From positions 27,252 through 91,251 of the forward strand of contig NZ_JASDCS010000013.1 in assembly GCF_030407815.1 (NCBI RefSeq): a stretch of 64,000 bases of DNA, written 5' to 3'. This DNA is from Psychrobacter sp. APC 3281. GTDB taxonomy: Bacteria; Pseudomonadota; Gammaproteobacteria; Pseudomonadales; Moraxellaceae. The notes under the pieces are model-generated. The model worked only from the letters and a program-made list of their open reading frames with translations. It was not told where the DNA came from and searched no databases. Shown one piece after another: positions 1-9,253 of this stretch; position 1 is the stretch's first letter; each line of letters opens with the position of its first letter. The translations under genes were made by a program, and so were the position numbers.

Positions 1-88
1 TCGCCAATTTTCAGTATGCAAGTTATATAGTATCAAGTTATCTAACGGGCAAGCTATCCAACAGATAAACTGGTTAAGTAATAGGCAT

Positions 89-126
89 AAAAAAAGCGCC
101 TGAGCTTATTTAGCCAGACGCTCTTT
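89..126 (-). terminator. Rho-independent terminator downstream of clpX
   Basis: Read on the minus strand, an AGCG-CTG arm pairs with CAG-CGCT (one wobble between them) and is followed by a run of seven T. It lies about 45 bases past the clpX stop and would end the clpX transcript. The A-run side and its flank (76-97) recur almost exactly at 23950-23971. Confidence 0.75.
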
Positions 127-169
127 AGTAGTCCGTTAATGATAACGGACTGTTTATATTAATTATAAA

Positions 170-1444
170 TTAAGCAATTTTAGGCGCTTTACCTTCATTG
201 ATAACATCAGCATCAACCATTACAGTTTTAGCATTTTCCATAGAAGGCAATTCATACATAGTCTCAAGCAACGCATTTTCTACGATAGAACGTAGACCAC
301 GCGCACCTGTCTTGCGCTCCATTGCTTTTTTGGCGATGGCATCTAGGGCTTCTTGGGTAAAGCTAATCTCAGCACCTTCCATATCGAACAAATACTTGTA
401 CTGTTTTACCAGTGCGTTCTTAGGTTCTGTCAGGATTTGTACTAGAGCTGCTTCATCTAGCTCTTGCAGTGCCGCAAGTACTGGCAGACGACCGATTAGC
501 TCGGGAATCAGACCAAACTTGATCAAATCTTCTGGCTCGACTTCTTGTAGCAAGTCTGAGCTGCGACGGCTGTCGTCTTTTGAGCTGACATCAGCGTTAA
601 AGCCAATACCGCCTTTTTCAGTACGTTGCTGAATGACTTTATCAAGTCCAGCAAATGCACCACCAACGATGATTAGAATATTACTGGTATCAACTTGGAT
701 CAGCTCTTGCTGTGGGTGCTTACGACCACCGTGCGGCGGGATAGCAGCCACAGTACCTTCGATTAGCTTTAGCAACGCTTGCTGTACGCCTTCACCTGAT
801 ACATCACGAGTGATAGATGGGTTGTCGCCTTTCTTACTGATTTTATCGATTTCATCAATATAGATGATACCTTGCTCAGCTTTGGCTACATCATAGTCAG
901 AAGCTTGGAGGAGCTTTTGTACGATGTTTTCAACGTCTTCACCAACATAACCAGCTTCGGTCAAGGTCGTGGCATCAGCTATCGCAAAAGGTACATCTAA
1001 TAGACGAGCTAAGGTTTGCGCAAGTAGCGTCTTACCAGAACCAGTTGGACCGATTAGCAAGATATTACTCTTAGCCAATTCTACCATTGCATCGTCAGCG
1101 CCGATCTTGGCTTTTTTGCTGTCGTTGGCTAGTGTTTGGCTAACTTTTAGGCGTTTGTAATGGTTATAGACGGCAACAGCCAATGCTTTTTTGGCAGCGT
1201 CCTGACCGATGACATATTCATCAAGCTTGGCACGAAGCTCTTTTGGCGTTGGTAGTTTTTTATTGACCCAAGAAGTGTCTACTTCGCTATCATCATCACC
1301 GTGCTCTGCGCTGTCTGCGATTAAGTCAGTACATAGCTCGATACATTCATTGCAGATGTTGGCATCGTCAGCAGCAATCAGTTGCTGTACATCGCTTTTG
1401 GCTTTACCGCAAAACGAACACTGCGGGGTATTATCTTCTGCCAT
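170..1444 (-). CDS. clpX: ATP-dependent Clp protease ATP-binding subunit ClpX
   Basis: This is the AAA+ unfoldase that recognises tagged substrates, unfolds them and feeds them to ClpP in the cytoplasm. The N-terminal zinc-binding domain has Cys9, Cys12, Cys31 and Cys34. Walker A (GPTGSGKT) is at about 132-139, the GYVG pore loop at 165-168 and Walker B (IIYIDE) at 193-198. An IGF-type ClpP-docking loop and the GARGLRS sensor-2 motif follow. At 424 residues it matches the family length. It lies directly downstream of clpP on the same strand with a 186-base gap, so it may be co-transcribed or have its own promoter. Nothing is missing or odd. Confidence 0.98.
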   Translation of the reverse strand: MAEDNTPQCSFCGKAKSDVQQLIAADDANICNECIELCTDLIADSAEHGDDDSEVDTSWVNKKLPTPKELRAKLDEYVIGQDAAKKALAVAVYNHYKRLKVSQTLANDSKKAKIGADDAMVELAKSNILLIGPTGSGKTLLAQTLARLLDVPFAIADATTLTEAGYVGEDVENIVQKLLQASDYDVAKAEQGIIYIDEIDKISKKGDNPSITRDVSGEGVQQALLKLIEGTVAAIPPHGGRKHPQQELIQVDTSNILIIVGGAFAGLDKVIQQRTEKGGIGFNADVSSKDDSRRSSDLLQEVEPEDLIKFGLIPELIGRLPVLAALQELDEAALVQILTEPKNALVKQYKYLFDMEGAEISFTQEALDAIAKKAMERKTGARGLRSIVENALLETMYELPSMENAKTVMVDADVINEGKAPKIA

Positions 1445-1630
1445 AAAAGGCGCTCCTAAAATTTAAAACTGGTTAGTTTATTTGTAGTATATCGATTATC
1501 GTATTCATTCAATGGTCATACCTTCTAATGGTCAGGTATGACATTGATAACGGTTTACTGTACGGCAAATAAACTATAAAAGGTCTTATGACTGCACTCT
1601 CAATGAAGAGGCATCACGTTAATGCTTAGA

Positions 1631-2305
1631 TTACAAAGATTCAGGACGACGCTCTAATACTTCGTCAACCAAACCATACTCTTTGGCTTCTTGAGCATCT
1701 AACCAATAATCACGCTCAACGTCTTTTTCGATTTTCTCTACTGGCTGACCAGTGCGCTCAGCTAAGATGCTATTTAGACGTGCACGAGTTTTAAGAATTT
1801 CACGAGCATTAATTTCGATATCGGTTGCTTGACCCTGCGCGCCGCCTGAAGGCTGGTGAATCATAACGCGAGCATTAGCCAGTGAGTAGCGCTTGCCTTT
1901 TTGACCAGCAGCCAATAGGAATGAACCCATGCTATAAGCACCGCCCATACAGATAGTAGATACTTCAGGTTTGATAAAGTTCATAGTATCAAAAATAGCC
2001 AAGCCAGCGCTTACTGAGCCGCCTGGTGAGTTGATATACAAATGGATATCTTTGTCAGGGTTTTCAGCTTCTAAGAATAATAACTGGGCGACGATAAGGT
2101 TAGCCATGTTGTCTTCGACCTGACCGGTCAAAAAGATAACACGCTCACGTAATAGGCGTGAAAAAATATCAAACGAGCGTTCACCGCGTGAGGACTGTTC
2201 AACCACCATAGGTACTAAAGCCGCTTGTGTGATCTGTACTTCTTTGTGCGCACTCATCAGCATATCAAAATGCGGGTTGGCAGTGATGCGATCATAATCT
2301 GTCAT
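1631..2305 (-). CDS. clpP: ATP-dependent Clp protease proteolytic subunit ClpP
   Basis: Serine peptidase that forms the double-heptamer degradation chamber for ClpX. The catalytic triad can be placed at Ser125 (in GGAYSMGS), His150 (MIHQPSGG) and Asp199; the spacing of 25 and 74 residues equals that of the E. coli enzyme. The 224-residue product carries an N-terminal stretch of about 25 residues before the conserved core, probably a propeptide. Sequence upstream is the long clpP-ureD gap rather than tig, its usual upstream neighbour in this class. Confidence 0.98.
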   Translation of the reverse strand: MTDYDRITANPHFDMLMSAHKEVQITQAALVPMVVEQSSRGERSFDIFSRLLRERVIFLTGQVEDNMANLIVAQLLFLEAENPDKDIHLYINSPGGSVSAGLAIFDTMNFIKPEVSTICMGGAYSMGSFLLAAGQKGKRYSLANARVMIHQPSGGAQGQATDIEINAREILKTRARLNSILAERTGQPVEKIEKDVERDYWLDAQEAKEYGLVDEVLERRPESL

Positions 2306-2764
2306 AGAAAAGTCCTATCGATAAATGTATAAAATAAAAATGGATTGAATGATTTTATTGTCTAGTAGTTTTTGACTAATGGGTTGTTTATAAGGGGGCT
2401 GCGCTCACTATTCAAGCCTATAAAACGGGTTTGTGCATAAAATAGCTGAAAAAGTGACCCTCCGATATGTCTAGGACTCATTGCTTATATTGAAACTTAT
2501 ACTAAAAATACGTCTAGAAGTAGATAAATACTATCTTATCTATTATCAAGTCATACAGATATTGATAGTACCTGTATCGACAGTGTCTATATTGATACAA
2601 ATAGCGTAAATCATGTTTGACCTGACTTTTTAACATAGAATACCTGATTAATAGCCCTACAATCTACCTATCTTACTGACTAAGCCTGCAAATAGTTATG
2701 CGTTTAGTATTTTTGCTTATCTAATGTCCTTAGAGGGTATTGCGCTAACAATAACGCTAAAAAA

Positions 2765-2800
2765 TGCACTGTTATGGACAAAATGTACTATTTTGGTGCA
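2765..2800 (+). promoter_or_regulatory. Probable NtrC binding sites upstream of urease operon
   Basis: TGTACTATTTTGGTGCA at 2784-2800 departs from the known NtrC consensus TGCACYANNNTGGTGCA at one defined position. An adjacent weaker site with an intact left half (TGCACT) is at 2765-2781. They lie about 160-180 bases upstream of the putative sigma-54 promoter, a normal enhancer distance. The binding itself is inferred. Confidence 0.6.
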
Positions 2801-2891
2801 AATATCTGCTGATTTTATAAATAGATAAGGCTCAAAAAACGTTTAGAAAATAGCTGGAAATATACGGTTATTTTTATCATTTAAGTTAAAT

Positions 2892-2952
2892 AAAAAAAAG
2901 CGCAGACAAATCAAAGTTTTGAGCCGATAAGGTTGTCTATTTGATTCTCTGC
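2892..2952 (-). terminator. Terminator-like hairpin with no gene upstream
   Basis: Read on the minus strand, GCAGA-g-AATCAAA pairs with TTTGATT-tg-TCTGC and is followed by GCGC and a run of eight T. It has the form of an intrinsic terminator, but no annotated minus-strand gene lies between it and ureD. It may end an unrecognised small RNA, or be a structure in the region upstream of the urease promoter. Confidence 0.45.
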
Positions 2953-2961
2953 TATCAAGAG

Positions 2962-2978
2962 TTGGCACAGTGCTTGTA
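2962..2978 (+). promoter_or_regulatory. Sigma-54-type promoter for ureD operon
   Basis: TTGGCACAGTGCTTGTA matches the -24/-12 consensus TTGGCAC-N5-TTGCA except for T in place of C in the -12 GC doublet. The GG and GT elements have the required spacing. Predicted transcription start is near 2990, about 190 bases ahead of ureD. Nitrogen-limitation control of urease by NtrC and RpoN is established in enteric bacteria; its operation here is inferred. Confidence 0.6.
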
Positions 2979-3002
2979 TCAATAAAAACATTGACGCCTT
3001 GA

Positions 3003-3030
3003 TTTATCGTGGTGCGCTGGGCACGATAAA
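3003..3030. repeat. 9-bp perfect inverted repeat in ureD leader
   Basis: TTTATCGTG at 3003-3011 and CACGATAAA at 3022-3030, separated by 10 bases. It lies just past the predicted sigma-54 start, so it could be a leader hairpin or an operator. No T-run follows, so a terminator is unlikely. Confidence 0.6.
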
Positions 3031-3181
3031 TGATGTACGCTGTATTCCTCCGTTACTATTCTGACATTACTGTCGCTAATGAACTGTAGTTAACGATTGG
3101 TGATAGAGCCTTAACACATAGCAAATGATAGTTGTCACATAAAATACTGAAACATATTTAATTGGTAAATGAGTATATAAA

Positions 3182-4210
3182 ATGAGTTGGGCCTCTTCTT
3201 TAGCATTAAGTTTTGACACTGTTAGCAGTACAAGTACGGCCAAAGAAGGTACGGCTGATAACTCAAAAACGCGGCTTTATCATCGTAAGCACACGGGTGC
3301 CTTGATGGTACAGCGTGCTCTATATCCTGAGCCAAGCGTACAGCAGGGTATTTGTCACATACTGATGTTGTACCCGCCAGCCGGTATTGCAGGTGGCGAT
3401 ACGCTGACTATAGACCTAAATTTGGATAGTGGTAGCCATACTGTTATCACCACACCAGGGGCAGGTAAGTGGTATGGCAAAGACAGTGTCAGTCAAAAAC
3501 ATAAAGGTTCGTTGGGCAGCGATGTTGCTCACCAAAGTACGGGTCAAAATGAAATAGCTGCCTATGCGAGCCAACATGTACAGGCCAAACTCGCAGCACA
3601 TACCCGTTTAGAATGGCTGCCGCAAGAGAGTATCATTTATAACGAAGCCAATATGCATGCAGTGAGCCGCTTCGATTTGACGGATTCATCTAGTCTACTG
3701 ACATGGGAGATTAGCGTATTTGGACGGCAAGCTTACGACGAGCAGTTTTTGCAAGGGCGTTATCATACTGGATTGAATATCTACCGAGATGGTAAGGTTA
3801 TCGTTGCTGAGCGAGTGGCGCAGGCAGCACAAAATCGCTGGTTTACCTCAAATTTAGGACTAGCGAACCAGCATATTTACGGATCGTTTTGGGCAGTCCC
3901 TAGCTTAAGCGACGTACATGACAATCTTGCACTCTCCGCGTCACAGACTATGCAATCGACCGAAACAGCCCAAGCAACTATCAAGCAATCATTGACCCGC
4001 TATCTAGATAATACTGTCGTAGCATTACGTCAAGTCATTGCTCAAGCACAACTACCTGTCTACTGCACTCATAATTACCAAGCGATCAATATCCGCTACA
4101 TCGGCTCAGATGTACGTGGTTGTTTTGAAGCGTTTTATCAGTTAAGAGAAGTCTTACGAGATCATTGGTGGCAACTTGAGCCCTGTCGTCCACGTATTTG
4201 GGACACCTAA
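3182..4210 (+). CDS. ureD: Urease accessory protein UreD
   Basis: First gene of the urease cluster. UreD (UreH) forms the UreDFG scaffold that binds apo-urease and lets nickel and CO2 reach the active site. The family signature around LYPPAGIAGGDTL (residues about 60-72) and the late block CTHNYQAINIRYIG are visible. At 342 residues it is somewhat longer than common UreD (about 270-290), with a Ser/Thr-rich N-terminus and a polar internal stretch around 100-125. The ribosome binding site is weak, so a start a few codons downstream cannot be excluded. Confidence 0.93.
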   Translation: MSWASSLALSFDTVSSTSTAKEGTADNSKTRLYHRKHTGALMVQRALYPEPSVQQGICHILMLYPPAGIAGGDTLTIDLNLDSGSHTVITTPGAGKWYGKDSVSQKHKGSLGSDVAHQSTGQNEIAAYASQHVQAKLAAHTRLEWLPQESIIYNEANMHAVSRFDLTDSSSLLTWEISVFGRQAYDEQFLQGRYHTGLNIYRDGKVIVAERVAQAAQNRWFTSNLGLANQHIYGSFWAVPSLSDVHDNLALSASQTMQSTETAQATIKQSLTRYLDNTVVALRQVIAQAQLPVYCTHNYQAINIRYIGSDVRGCFEAFYQLREVLRDHWWQLEPCRPRIWDT

Positions 4211-4328
4211 TACGGCCACTTTGAATAATGAAACTAAGATATATTGCGACTATTTTTAATCGATATCAAATGCTTTGAAAACCTCTAATCTGCTATAAAT
4301 ATAATGATAAGTACAACAAGGAATTGTC

Positions 4329-4631
4329 ATGCACCTGACCCCAACAGAAAAAGACAAACTCATGCTATTTACGGCTGGTATGGTGGCTGAGCGCCGTAAA
4401 AACCGAGGCGTAAAACTCAACTACCCTGAAGCCATCGCTTATATCAGTATGCTGCTGATGGAAGGCGCACGAGATGGCAAAAGAGTTGCCGAGCTAATGA
4501 GTGAGGGTGCTACGTATTTGTCTGCTGATGATGTCATGGAAGGTGTCGCAGAGATGGTAGATGAAGTGCAAATCGAGGCGACCTTTCCTGATGGCACCAA
4601 ACTGGTCACGGTACATAATCCCATCGTGTAA
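4329..4631 (+). CDS. ureA: Urease gamma subunit UreA
   Basis: Small structural subunit of urease (100 residues, exactly the family length), which packs with the beta and alpha subunits around the nickel site. It starts with [11 protein letters not shown] and contains the conserved [11 protein letters not shown] and MEGARDGK blocks, ending in VTVHNPI. The start follows a good AAGGA ribosome binding site. It lies 118 bases after ureD and 56 bases before the fused ureB-ureC, so the gamma subunit alone stays a separate protein here. Confidence 0.97.
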   Translation: MHLTPTEKDKLMLFTAGMVAERRKNRGVKLNYPEAIAYISMLLMEGARDGKRVAELMSEGATYLSADDVMEGVAEMVDEVQIEATFPDGTKLVTVHNPIV

Positions 4632-4687
4632 CGCTGTATACCATTGTTATAGCACTGAAATGCTCACTATAAAATAAGGCGGCTACC

Positions 4688-6877
4688 ATGCAAGCAGGTG
4701 AATACCATATCCAAGATGGCGATATTATCTTAAACCAAGGGCGACAGGTGCAGACGATCAGTGTCAGTAATACTGGTGATAGACCTATCCAAATCGGCTC
4801 GCATTATCACTTTTATGAAGTCAATGATGCCTTGAGTTTTGACAGAGAGCAGACTCGGGGTTTTCGCCTAAATATTATCTCTGGGACTGCTGTACGTTTT
4901 GAGCCGGGCCAATCGCGGGAAGTCGAATTGGTAGCATATGCTGGCAAGCAAGATGTATATGGTTTTGCTGGACGCGTCATGGGCGCAGCTCATCCAGACA
5001 AAGCATCAGAGAGCACTACTGATAAAAAGGTAACCGCTACTTCGCAGAAGCGAGTCAGTCGTCGTATTTATGCTGAGCATTTTGGCCCTACCACAGGTGA
5101 TAAAGTCCGTCTTGCCGATACCGAGCTTTGGCTACAGGTTGAAGCAGATTTAACCAGTCATAAAGATACTGCTGTTGACCAAGCGAATACGTTACAAAGT
5201 GGTGAAAGTAGCAGCAAGCCTATTGAAATCAAAGGTGAAGAAGTTAAATTTGGCGGTGGTAAAGTCATCCGTGATGGTATGGGGCAAGGGCAGTTACTAG
5301 GTGCGGAAGTTGCCGATACAGTTATTACCAATGCATTGGTTGTGGATTATACAGGCATCTATAAAGCGGATATCGGCATCAAAAATGGTCGTATCAGTGC
5401 CATTGGCAAAGCGGGCAATCCTGATATCCAGCCTGCCATCGATATTCCTATTGGCGGTGCTACCGAAATCATCTCTGGCGAAGGCAAAATTCTCACAGCA
5501 GGTGGCGTCGACAGTCATATTCATTTTATCGCGCCTCAACAGTGTGAGACGGCGCTTATGTCAGGCGTGACCACAATGCTCGGCGGCGGTACAGGGCCAG
5601 CTCAAGGAACGCTCGCTACTACTTGTACCCCAGGGGCGTATCATATTTCCTCAATGCTAAAGTCTACTGATAGTATTCCAATGAATATTGGACTACTGGG
5701 TAAAGGTAATGTAAGTGTACCAGAGCCCATTGCTGAACAAATCGAAGCAGGTGCTGTGGGGCTAAAGCTACATGAAGATTGGGGTACAACCCCGCAAGCC
5801 ATCGATAACTGCTTGAGCGTTGCTGACGACTATGATGTGCAAGTGGCCATTCATACCGATACTTTAAATGAAAGTGGCTATCTCGAAAGTACGCTCGCTG
5901 CTTTTAAAGACCGCTGTATCCATACTTTCCATACTGAAGGGGCGGGCGGTGGCCATGCGCCCGATATTCTAAAGGCTATTGGCGAGTCGCATGTGCTGCC
6001 ATCTTCAACCAACCCAACGCGACCATATACCGTCAATACCATTGATGAGCATCTCGATATGCTGATGGTTTGTCATCACCTAAGTCCTGCTATTGCTGAA
6101 GATGTGGCCTTTGCTGAGAGCCGTATTCGTCAAGAAACCATCGCAGCAGAAGACATCTTGCATGATTTGGGTGCTATCTCGATGATGAGTAGTGATTCTC
6201 AAGCGATGGGGCGAGTGGGTGAAGTGGTCATCCGTACATGGCAAACCGCGCACAAAATGAAAGTTCAACGTGGCCATCTGGCGCCAGATGTAACAGCGAC
6301 CATAGAGGATGAGCAACAGTACATCACTTTGACAGACTATGACCAGAGCGCGGACAACGACAACTTCCGTATCAAACGCTACATCGCAAAATATACAATA
6401 AATCCTGCGATTACTCACGGTATTAGCGATATGGTTGGCTCAATCGAAGTGGGTAAATGGGCAGATATGGTGCTCTGGTCGCCCAAGTTTTTTGGGGTAA
6501 AACCTGAGTGCATCATCAAAGGCGGACTCATCGCTGCGGTACCGATGGGCGATATCAATGCCTCTATTCCTACTCCCCAGCCAGTGCATTATCGTCCTAT
6601 GTTTGCGACATATCCAAAATCGGTTGCCCAAACTAGCATTACCTTTATGTCGCAAGCAGCGATCGACAAACAAGTAGATAAGCAGCTTGGATTGACTAAA
6701 GTCATTCAGCCAGTACACGGCATCCGTAAGATTCGTAAAAGCGATATGCGCTTTAACAGCTACTGCCCAGATATGGACATCAATCCTGAGACCTATGAAG
6801 TACGTGCGGATGGTAAGACACTCACCTGTGAGCCAGCTGATGTACTACCCATGGCACAGCGTTACTTTTTATTTTAG
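4688..6877 (+). CDS. ureC: Urease beta-alpha fusion protein (UreB-UreC)
   Basis: A single 729-residue ORF carries the beta subunit (about 1-100, ending GRVMGA), a polar linker (about 101-121) and the catalytic alpha subunit (about 122-729, ending RYFLF). Nickel ligands are all present: His277, His279, carbamylated Lys360, His389, His415 and Asp503, and the flap residues Cys462-His463; all equal Klebsiella UreC numbers plus 143. Between the ELW-VEADLT block and GEEVKFGGG there is a net insertion of about 24 polar residues (about 157-182) absent from Klebsiella UreC. Urease hydrolyses urea to ammonia and carbamate. Beta and alpha are normally separate in bacteria, so the fusion is the notable point; intact motifs argue for a working enzyme. 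Confidence 0.95.
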   Translation: MQAGEYHIQDGDIILNQGRQVQTISVSNTGDRPIQIGSHYHFYEVNDALSFDREQTRGFRLNIISGTAVRFEPGQSREVELVAYAGKQDVYGFAGRVMGAAHPDKASESTTDKKVTATSQKRVSRRIYAEHFGPTTGDKVRLADTELWLQVEADLTSHKDTAVDQANTLQSGESSSKPIEIKGEEVKFGGGKVIRDGMGQGQLLGAEVADTVITNALVVDYTGIYKADIGIKNGRISAIGKAGNPDIQPAIDIPIGGATEIISGEGKILTAGGVDSHIHFIAPQQCETALMSGVTTMLGGGTGPAQGTLATTCTPGAYHISSMLKSTDSIPMNIGLLGKGNVSVPEPIAEQIEAGAVGLKLHEDWGTTPQAIDNCLSVADDYDVQVAIHTDTLNESGYLESTLAAFKDRCIHTFHTEGAGGGHAPDILKAIGESHVLPSSTNPTRPYTVNTIDEHLDMLMVCHHLSPAIAEDVAFAESRIRQETIAAEDILHDLGAISMMSSDSQAMGRVGEVVIRTWQTAHKMKVQRGHLAPDVTATIEDEQQYITLTDYDQSADNDNFRIKRYIAKYTINPAITHGISDMVGSIEVGKWADMVLWSPKFFGVKPECIIKGGLIAAVPMGDINASIPTPQPVHYRPMFATYPKSVAQTSITFMSQAAIDKQVDKQLGLTKVIQPVHGIRKIRKSDMRFNSYCPDMDINPETYEVRADGKTLTCEPADVLPMAQRYFLF

Positions 6878-7039
6878 AGCTTATGATGCACGTTTATAGG
6901 ATCTTTAGGACAATGAGCCATAAACCATGTATGCCAATGGTCAGTTGGTTTCTTGAGTGATATCGTATCTTTATTTCCAATACTTTTACCATCAATACTA
7001 TTGACCAATAGTTTGAGCAACAACAGCCAGAGAATAATA

Positions 7040-7672
7040 ATGAAAATATTTAATACCCGTCTAAGTACGCCTAGCGATGTCCAAAAAGCGCAATTGGCAG
7101 AACAGTATCAAGCTGATGATTACCTGCTATTAGACTTTGATACTCGTCAGCATTCTCGCTTTAGAGCTATTACTGTCTCAGGCGAAGCGGTTGGTATTGA
7201 CCTACCTCGTACAGGCGTCTTAAAAGGCGATGATGTCCTTATCAATGAATCAGGGGAGTTAATGCAAGTCATCGCCAAGCCGCAAGCGGTGACTAAGGTG
7301 ACTGCTGACAATGACTTTCTACTAATGAAAGGCGCTTATCATTTGGGCAACCGTCATGTGCCATTGATGTTTGACCATAGTTTTGACCAAGGTGATGCAG
7401 GCTATGCCTTGTATTTTGAAAATGATCATGTACTTGCACAAATGTTAGAAAACCTCGGTCTACATATCGAGTCTACCTCAGTGCCATTTGAGCCTGAGAC
7501 AGGCGCTTATCAAACGGGCCAAGGGCATGCGCATGGCCACTCTCACTCTCACTCTCACTCACATGCACATTCGCATAGTGACTCTCATAGTCATAAGGAA
7601 AGTCATGACCATAGCCACGGACATAGCCATAGTCATCATGATGCGCTTGTAGGTCGTTCAAATGATGGTTGA
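7040..7672 (+). CDS. ureE: Urease accessory nickel chaperone UreE
   Basis: UreE carries nickel to the UreDFG-apoenzyme complex. The reading frame is open from 6953, but the family start MKIFNTRL begins at ATG 7040, giving 210 residues; the extra 29 upstream residues look spurious. Two UreE domains are visible, including RTGVLKGDDVL and the metal-site block GNRHVPLMF. The last 45 residues or so are a His-rich tail of HS, HG and HD repeats, a nickel store seen in many UreE proteins. Its coding DNA contains a CACTCT hexamer repeat at 7538-7560. The stop overlaps the ureF start by 11 bases, which suggests translational coupling. Confidence 0.95.
   Translation: MKIFNTRLSTPSDVQKAQLAEQYQADDYLLLDFDTRQHSRFRAITVSGEAVGIDLPRTGVLKGDDVLINESGELMQVIAKPQAVTKVTADNDFLLMKGAYHLGNRHVPLMFDHSFDQGDAGYALYFENDHVLAQMLENLGLHIESTSVPFEPETGAYQTGQGHAHGHSHSHSHSHAHSHSDSHSHKESHDHSHGHSHSHHDALVGRSNDG
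7538..7560 (+). repeat. CACTCT hexamer microsatellite in ureE
   Basis: Nearly four in-frame copies of CACTCT, each encoding His-Ser, inside the His-rich tail of UreE. Gain or loss of a unit would change tail length without shifting the frame. Confidence 0.85.
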
Positions 7673-8456
7673 TACCAGTGCTCAGCCTGCTCAATCTGCC
7701 CAACTTGGACAGCTACTGATGCTGGCATCGAGCAATTTGCCGATTGGTAGCTATACCTATTCGCAAGGTGTGGAGTCAGCGATTGAGTCAGGGGTTGTCT
7801 CTGATGAAGCTAGTACGCTTACATTTATGCAGGACTATCTAGCGCTTGCGGTTGTTGGCTACGAGCTGCCTGTATTAGGGCTGATAATGTGCGCACTCAG
7901 CCAAGGTCATGAAGCGCTAGCGGCAAATCTAGCACACGATTATCACGCTGGCCTCGAGAGTAAAGAGTTTGTACTGGAGTCGCAGCAGCTAGCACAGGCG
8001 ATGGTGTCTTGGCTAAACGAAGTATTGAATCTTGGCATACCGGCCGAAATACCTGAAGATGGATTTCTGCCGCTATTTGCTCATATTGCTCAGCATTGGC
8101 AGCTGCCACTAGCGCAGTCAATGACTACTTATGGATTTGCGCAATTAGAGAATATGGTACTTGCCGCTGTTAAGACAGTACCGTTAGGACAAATGGCAGG
8201 TCAGCGTATCCTGTGGCAATTGCAAAGCGATCTGGGTGCTCAGGTCGATGTTCTAAGCGCTGATGTGCAACAGGCCTTTGATACTTTAATCACATCGATA
8301 AATACTATGGATAACTTAGATACAAGTGAAGAGTCATACTGCCAGCAGCTATGCCAAGACCTCTATGAATCGCTTAATATCTCTAATAACTTGCCCAATT
8401 TGGCTATCCTCTCGAGTATGCATGAGGAGCAATACAGCCGGCTGTTCCGCTCATAA
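7662..8456 (+). CDS. ureF: Urease accessory protein UreF
   Basis: UreF is the helical protein that works with UreD and gates UreG GTPase activity during nickel insertion. The family signature LLMLASSNLPIGSYTYSQGVE is near the N-terminus (about 17-37). At 264 residues it is slightly longer than the usual 225-235, with the extra length near residues 215-230. Two adjacent ATG codons (7662, 7665) are possible starts; both lie inside the end of ureE, so translation is probably coupled to ureE. Confidence 0.95.
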   Translation: MMVDTSAQPAQSAQLGQLLMLASSNLPIGSYTYSQGVESAIESGVVSDEASTLTFMQDYLALAVVGYELPVLGLIMCALSQGHEALAANLAHDYHAGLESKEFVLESQQLAQAMVSWLNEVLNLGIPAEIPEDGFLPLFAHIAQHWQLPLAQSMTTYGFAQLENMVLAAVKTVPLGQMAGQRILWQLQSDLGAQVDVLSADVQQAFDTLITSINTMDNLDTSEESYCQQLCQDLYESLNISNNLPNLAILSSMHEEQYSRLFRS

Positions 8457-8513
8457 TTTTACCTTTATTTCTATTTATACTTATTAATATACAAACTGTT
8501 TTAGGAAATCAAT

Positions 8514-9203
8514 ATGTCTCTAACTCCGCTCAAAACAAAAAACTCTCACGCTGCATCAGACGTACAAACTGATAGTAATAGCCAGAAACCGTCTTCTGCT
8601 TTGTCGTGCTTACGCCTTGGTATTGGTGGGCCAGTTGGTAGTGGTAAGACTGCTTTGACTTTAAGGCTATGCCAAAACCTGCGTGATACCGTCAATATGG
8701 CAGTCGTGACCAATGACATCTATACCAAAGAGGATTCAGAGTTTTTGACCCGCAATGATGCCATGCCTGCTGAGCGTATCCGCGGTGTAGAGACGGGCGG
8801 CTGTCCGCATACAGCTATCCGCGAAGATGCTTCTATTAATCTGACTGCGATTGCTGAGCTACAAGCAACTTTTGAAGGATTGGAGTTGATTATCATTGAG
8901 TCAGGTGGCGACAATCTAGCCGCGACGTTTAGCCCAGAGTTGTCTGATTTGACCTTGTACGTCATCGATGTCTCTGCAGGCGATAAGATACCTCGTAAGG
9001 GTGGTCCTGGTATTACCAAATCTGATTTGTTGATTATCAACAAGACCGACCTTGCACCAATGGTTGGTGCTTCGCTTGAAGTGATGGAACGCGATGCCAA
9101 AAAAATGCGTGGCGACAAACCTTTTGTCTTTAGCAATATGAAAACGGGTGATGGGCTAGACGAGATTATCGCCTTCATTAAAGAACATGGCATGCTTGCC
9201 TAA
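8514..9203 (+). CDS. ureG: Urease accessory GTPase UreG
   Basis: SIMIBI-class GTPase that powers nickel delivery to urease. The P-loop GPVGSGKT is at 39-46 and the metal-binding Cys97-Pro-His99 motif ([11 protein letters not shown]) is intact. The [15 protein letters not shown] block and the NKTDLAP specificity motif follow. It is 229 residues because of an N-terminal polar extension of about 30 residues that standard UreG lacks. The start has an AGGAAA ribosome binding site, so the extension is probably translated. Confidence 0.97.
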   Translation: MSLTPLKTKNSHAASDVQTDSNSQKPSSALSCLRLGIGGPVGSGKTALTLRLCQNLRDTVNMAVVTNDIYTKEDSEFLTRNDAMPAERIRGVETGGCPHTAIREDASINLTAIAELQATFEGLELIIIESGGDNLAATFSPELSDLTLYVIDVSAGDKIPRKGGPGITKSDLLIINKTDLAPMVGASLEVMERDAKKMRGDKPFVFSNMKTGDGLDEIIAFIKEHGMLA

Positions 9204-9253
9204 AAAGCAGATGAGCTTTTACCATTAAAATATAAAGAATAAGGAAAAACCGC

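Larger units (their letters stand above)
2306..3181. other. 876-bp divergent gap between clpP and ureD
   Basis: AT-rich non-coding stretch holding the clpP promoter region on one side and the urease control region on the other. I see NtrC-like sites (2765-2800), a sigma-54-type promoter (2962-2978), a minus-strand terminator-like hairpin (2892-2952) and a 9-bp inverted repeat (3003-3030). No convincing ORF was seen. The length is unusual for this genome region and fits a junction created by insertion of the urease cluster. Confidence 0.7.

Noticed and set aside
5297..6718. Minus- and plus-strand frames inside ureBC
   Set aside because: Shadows of a strongly conserved enzyme in other frames.
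6953..7039. 29-residue N-terminal extension of UreE
   Set aside because: The sequence is not family-like; UreE conserved sequence begins at the ATG at 7040.
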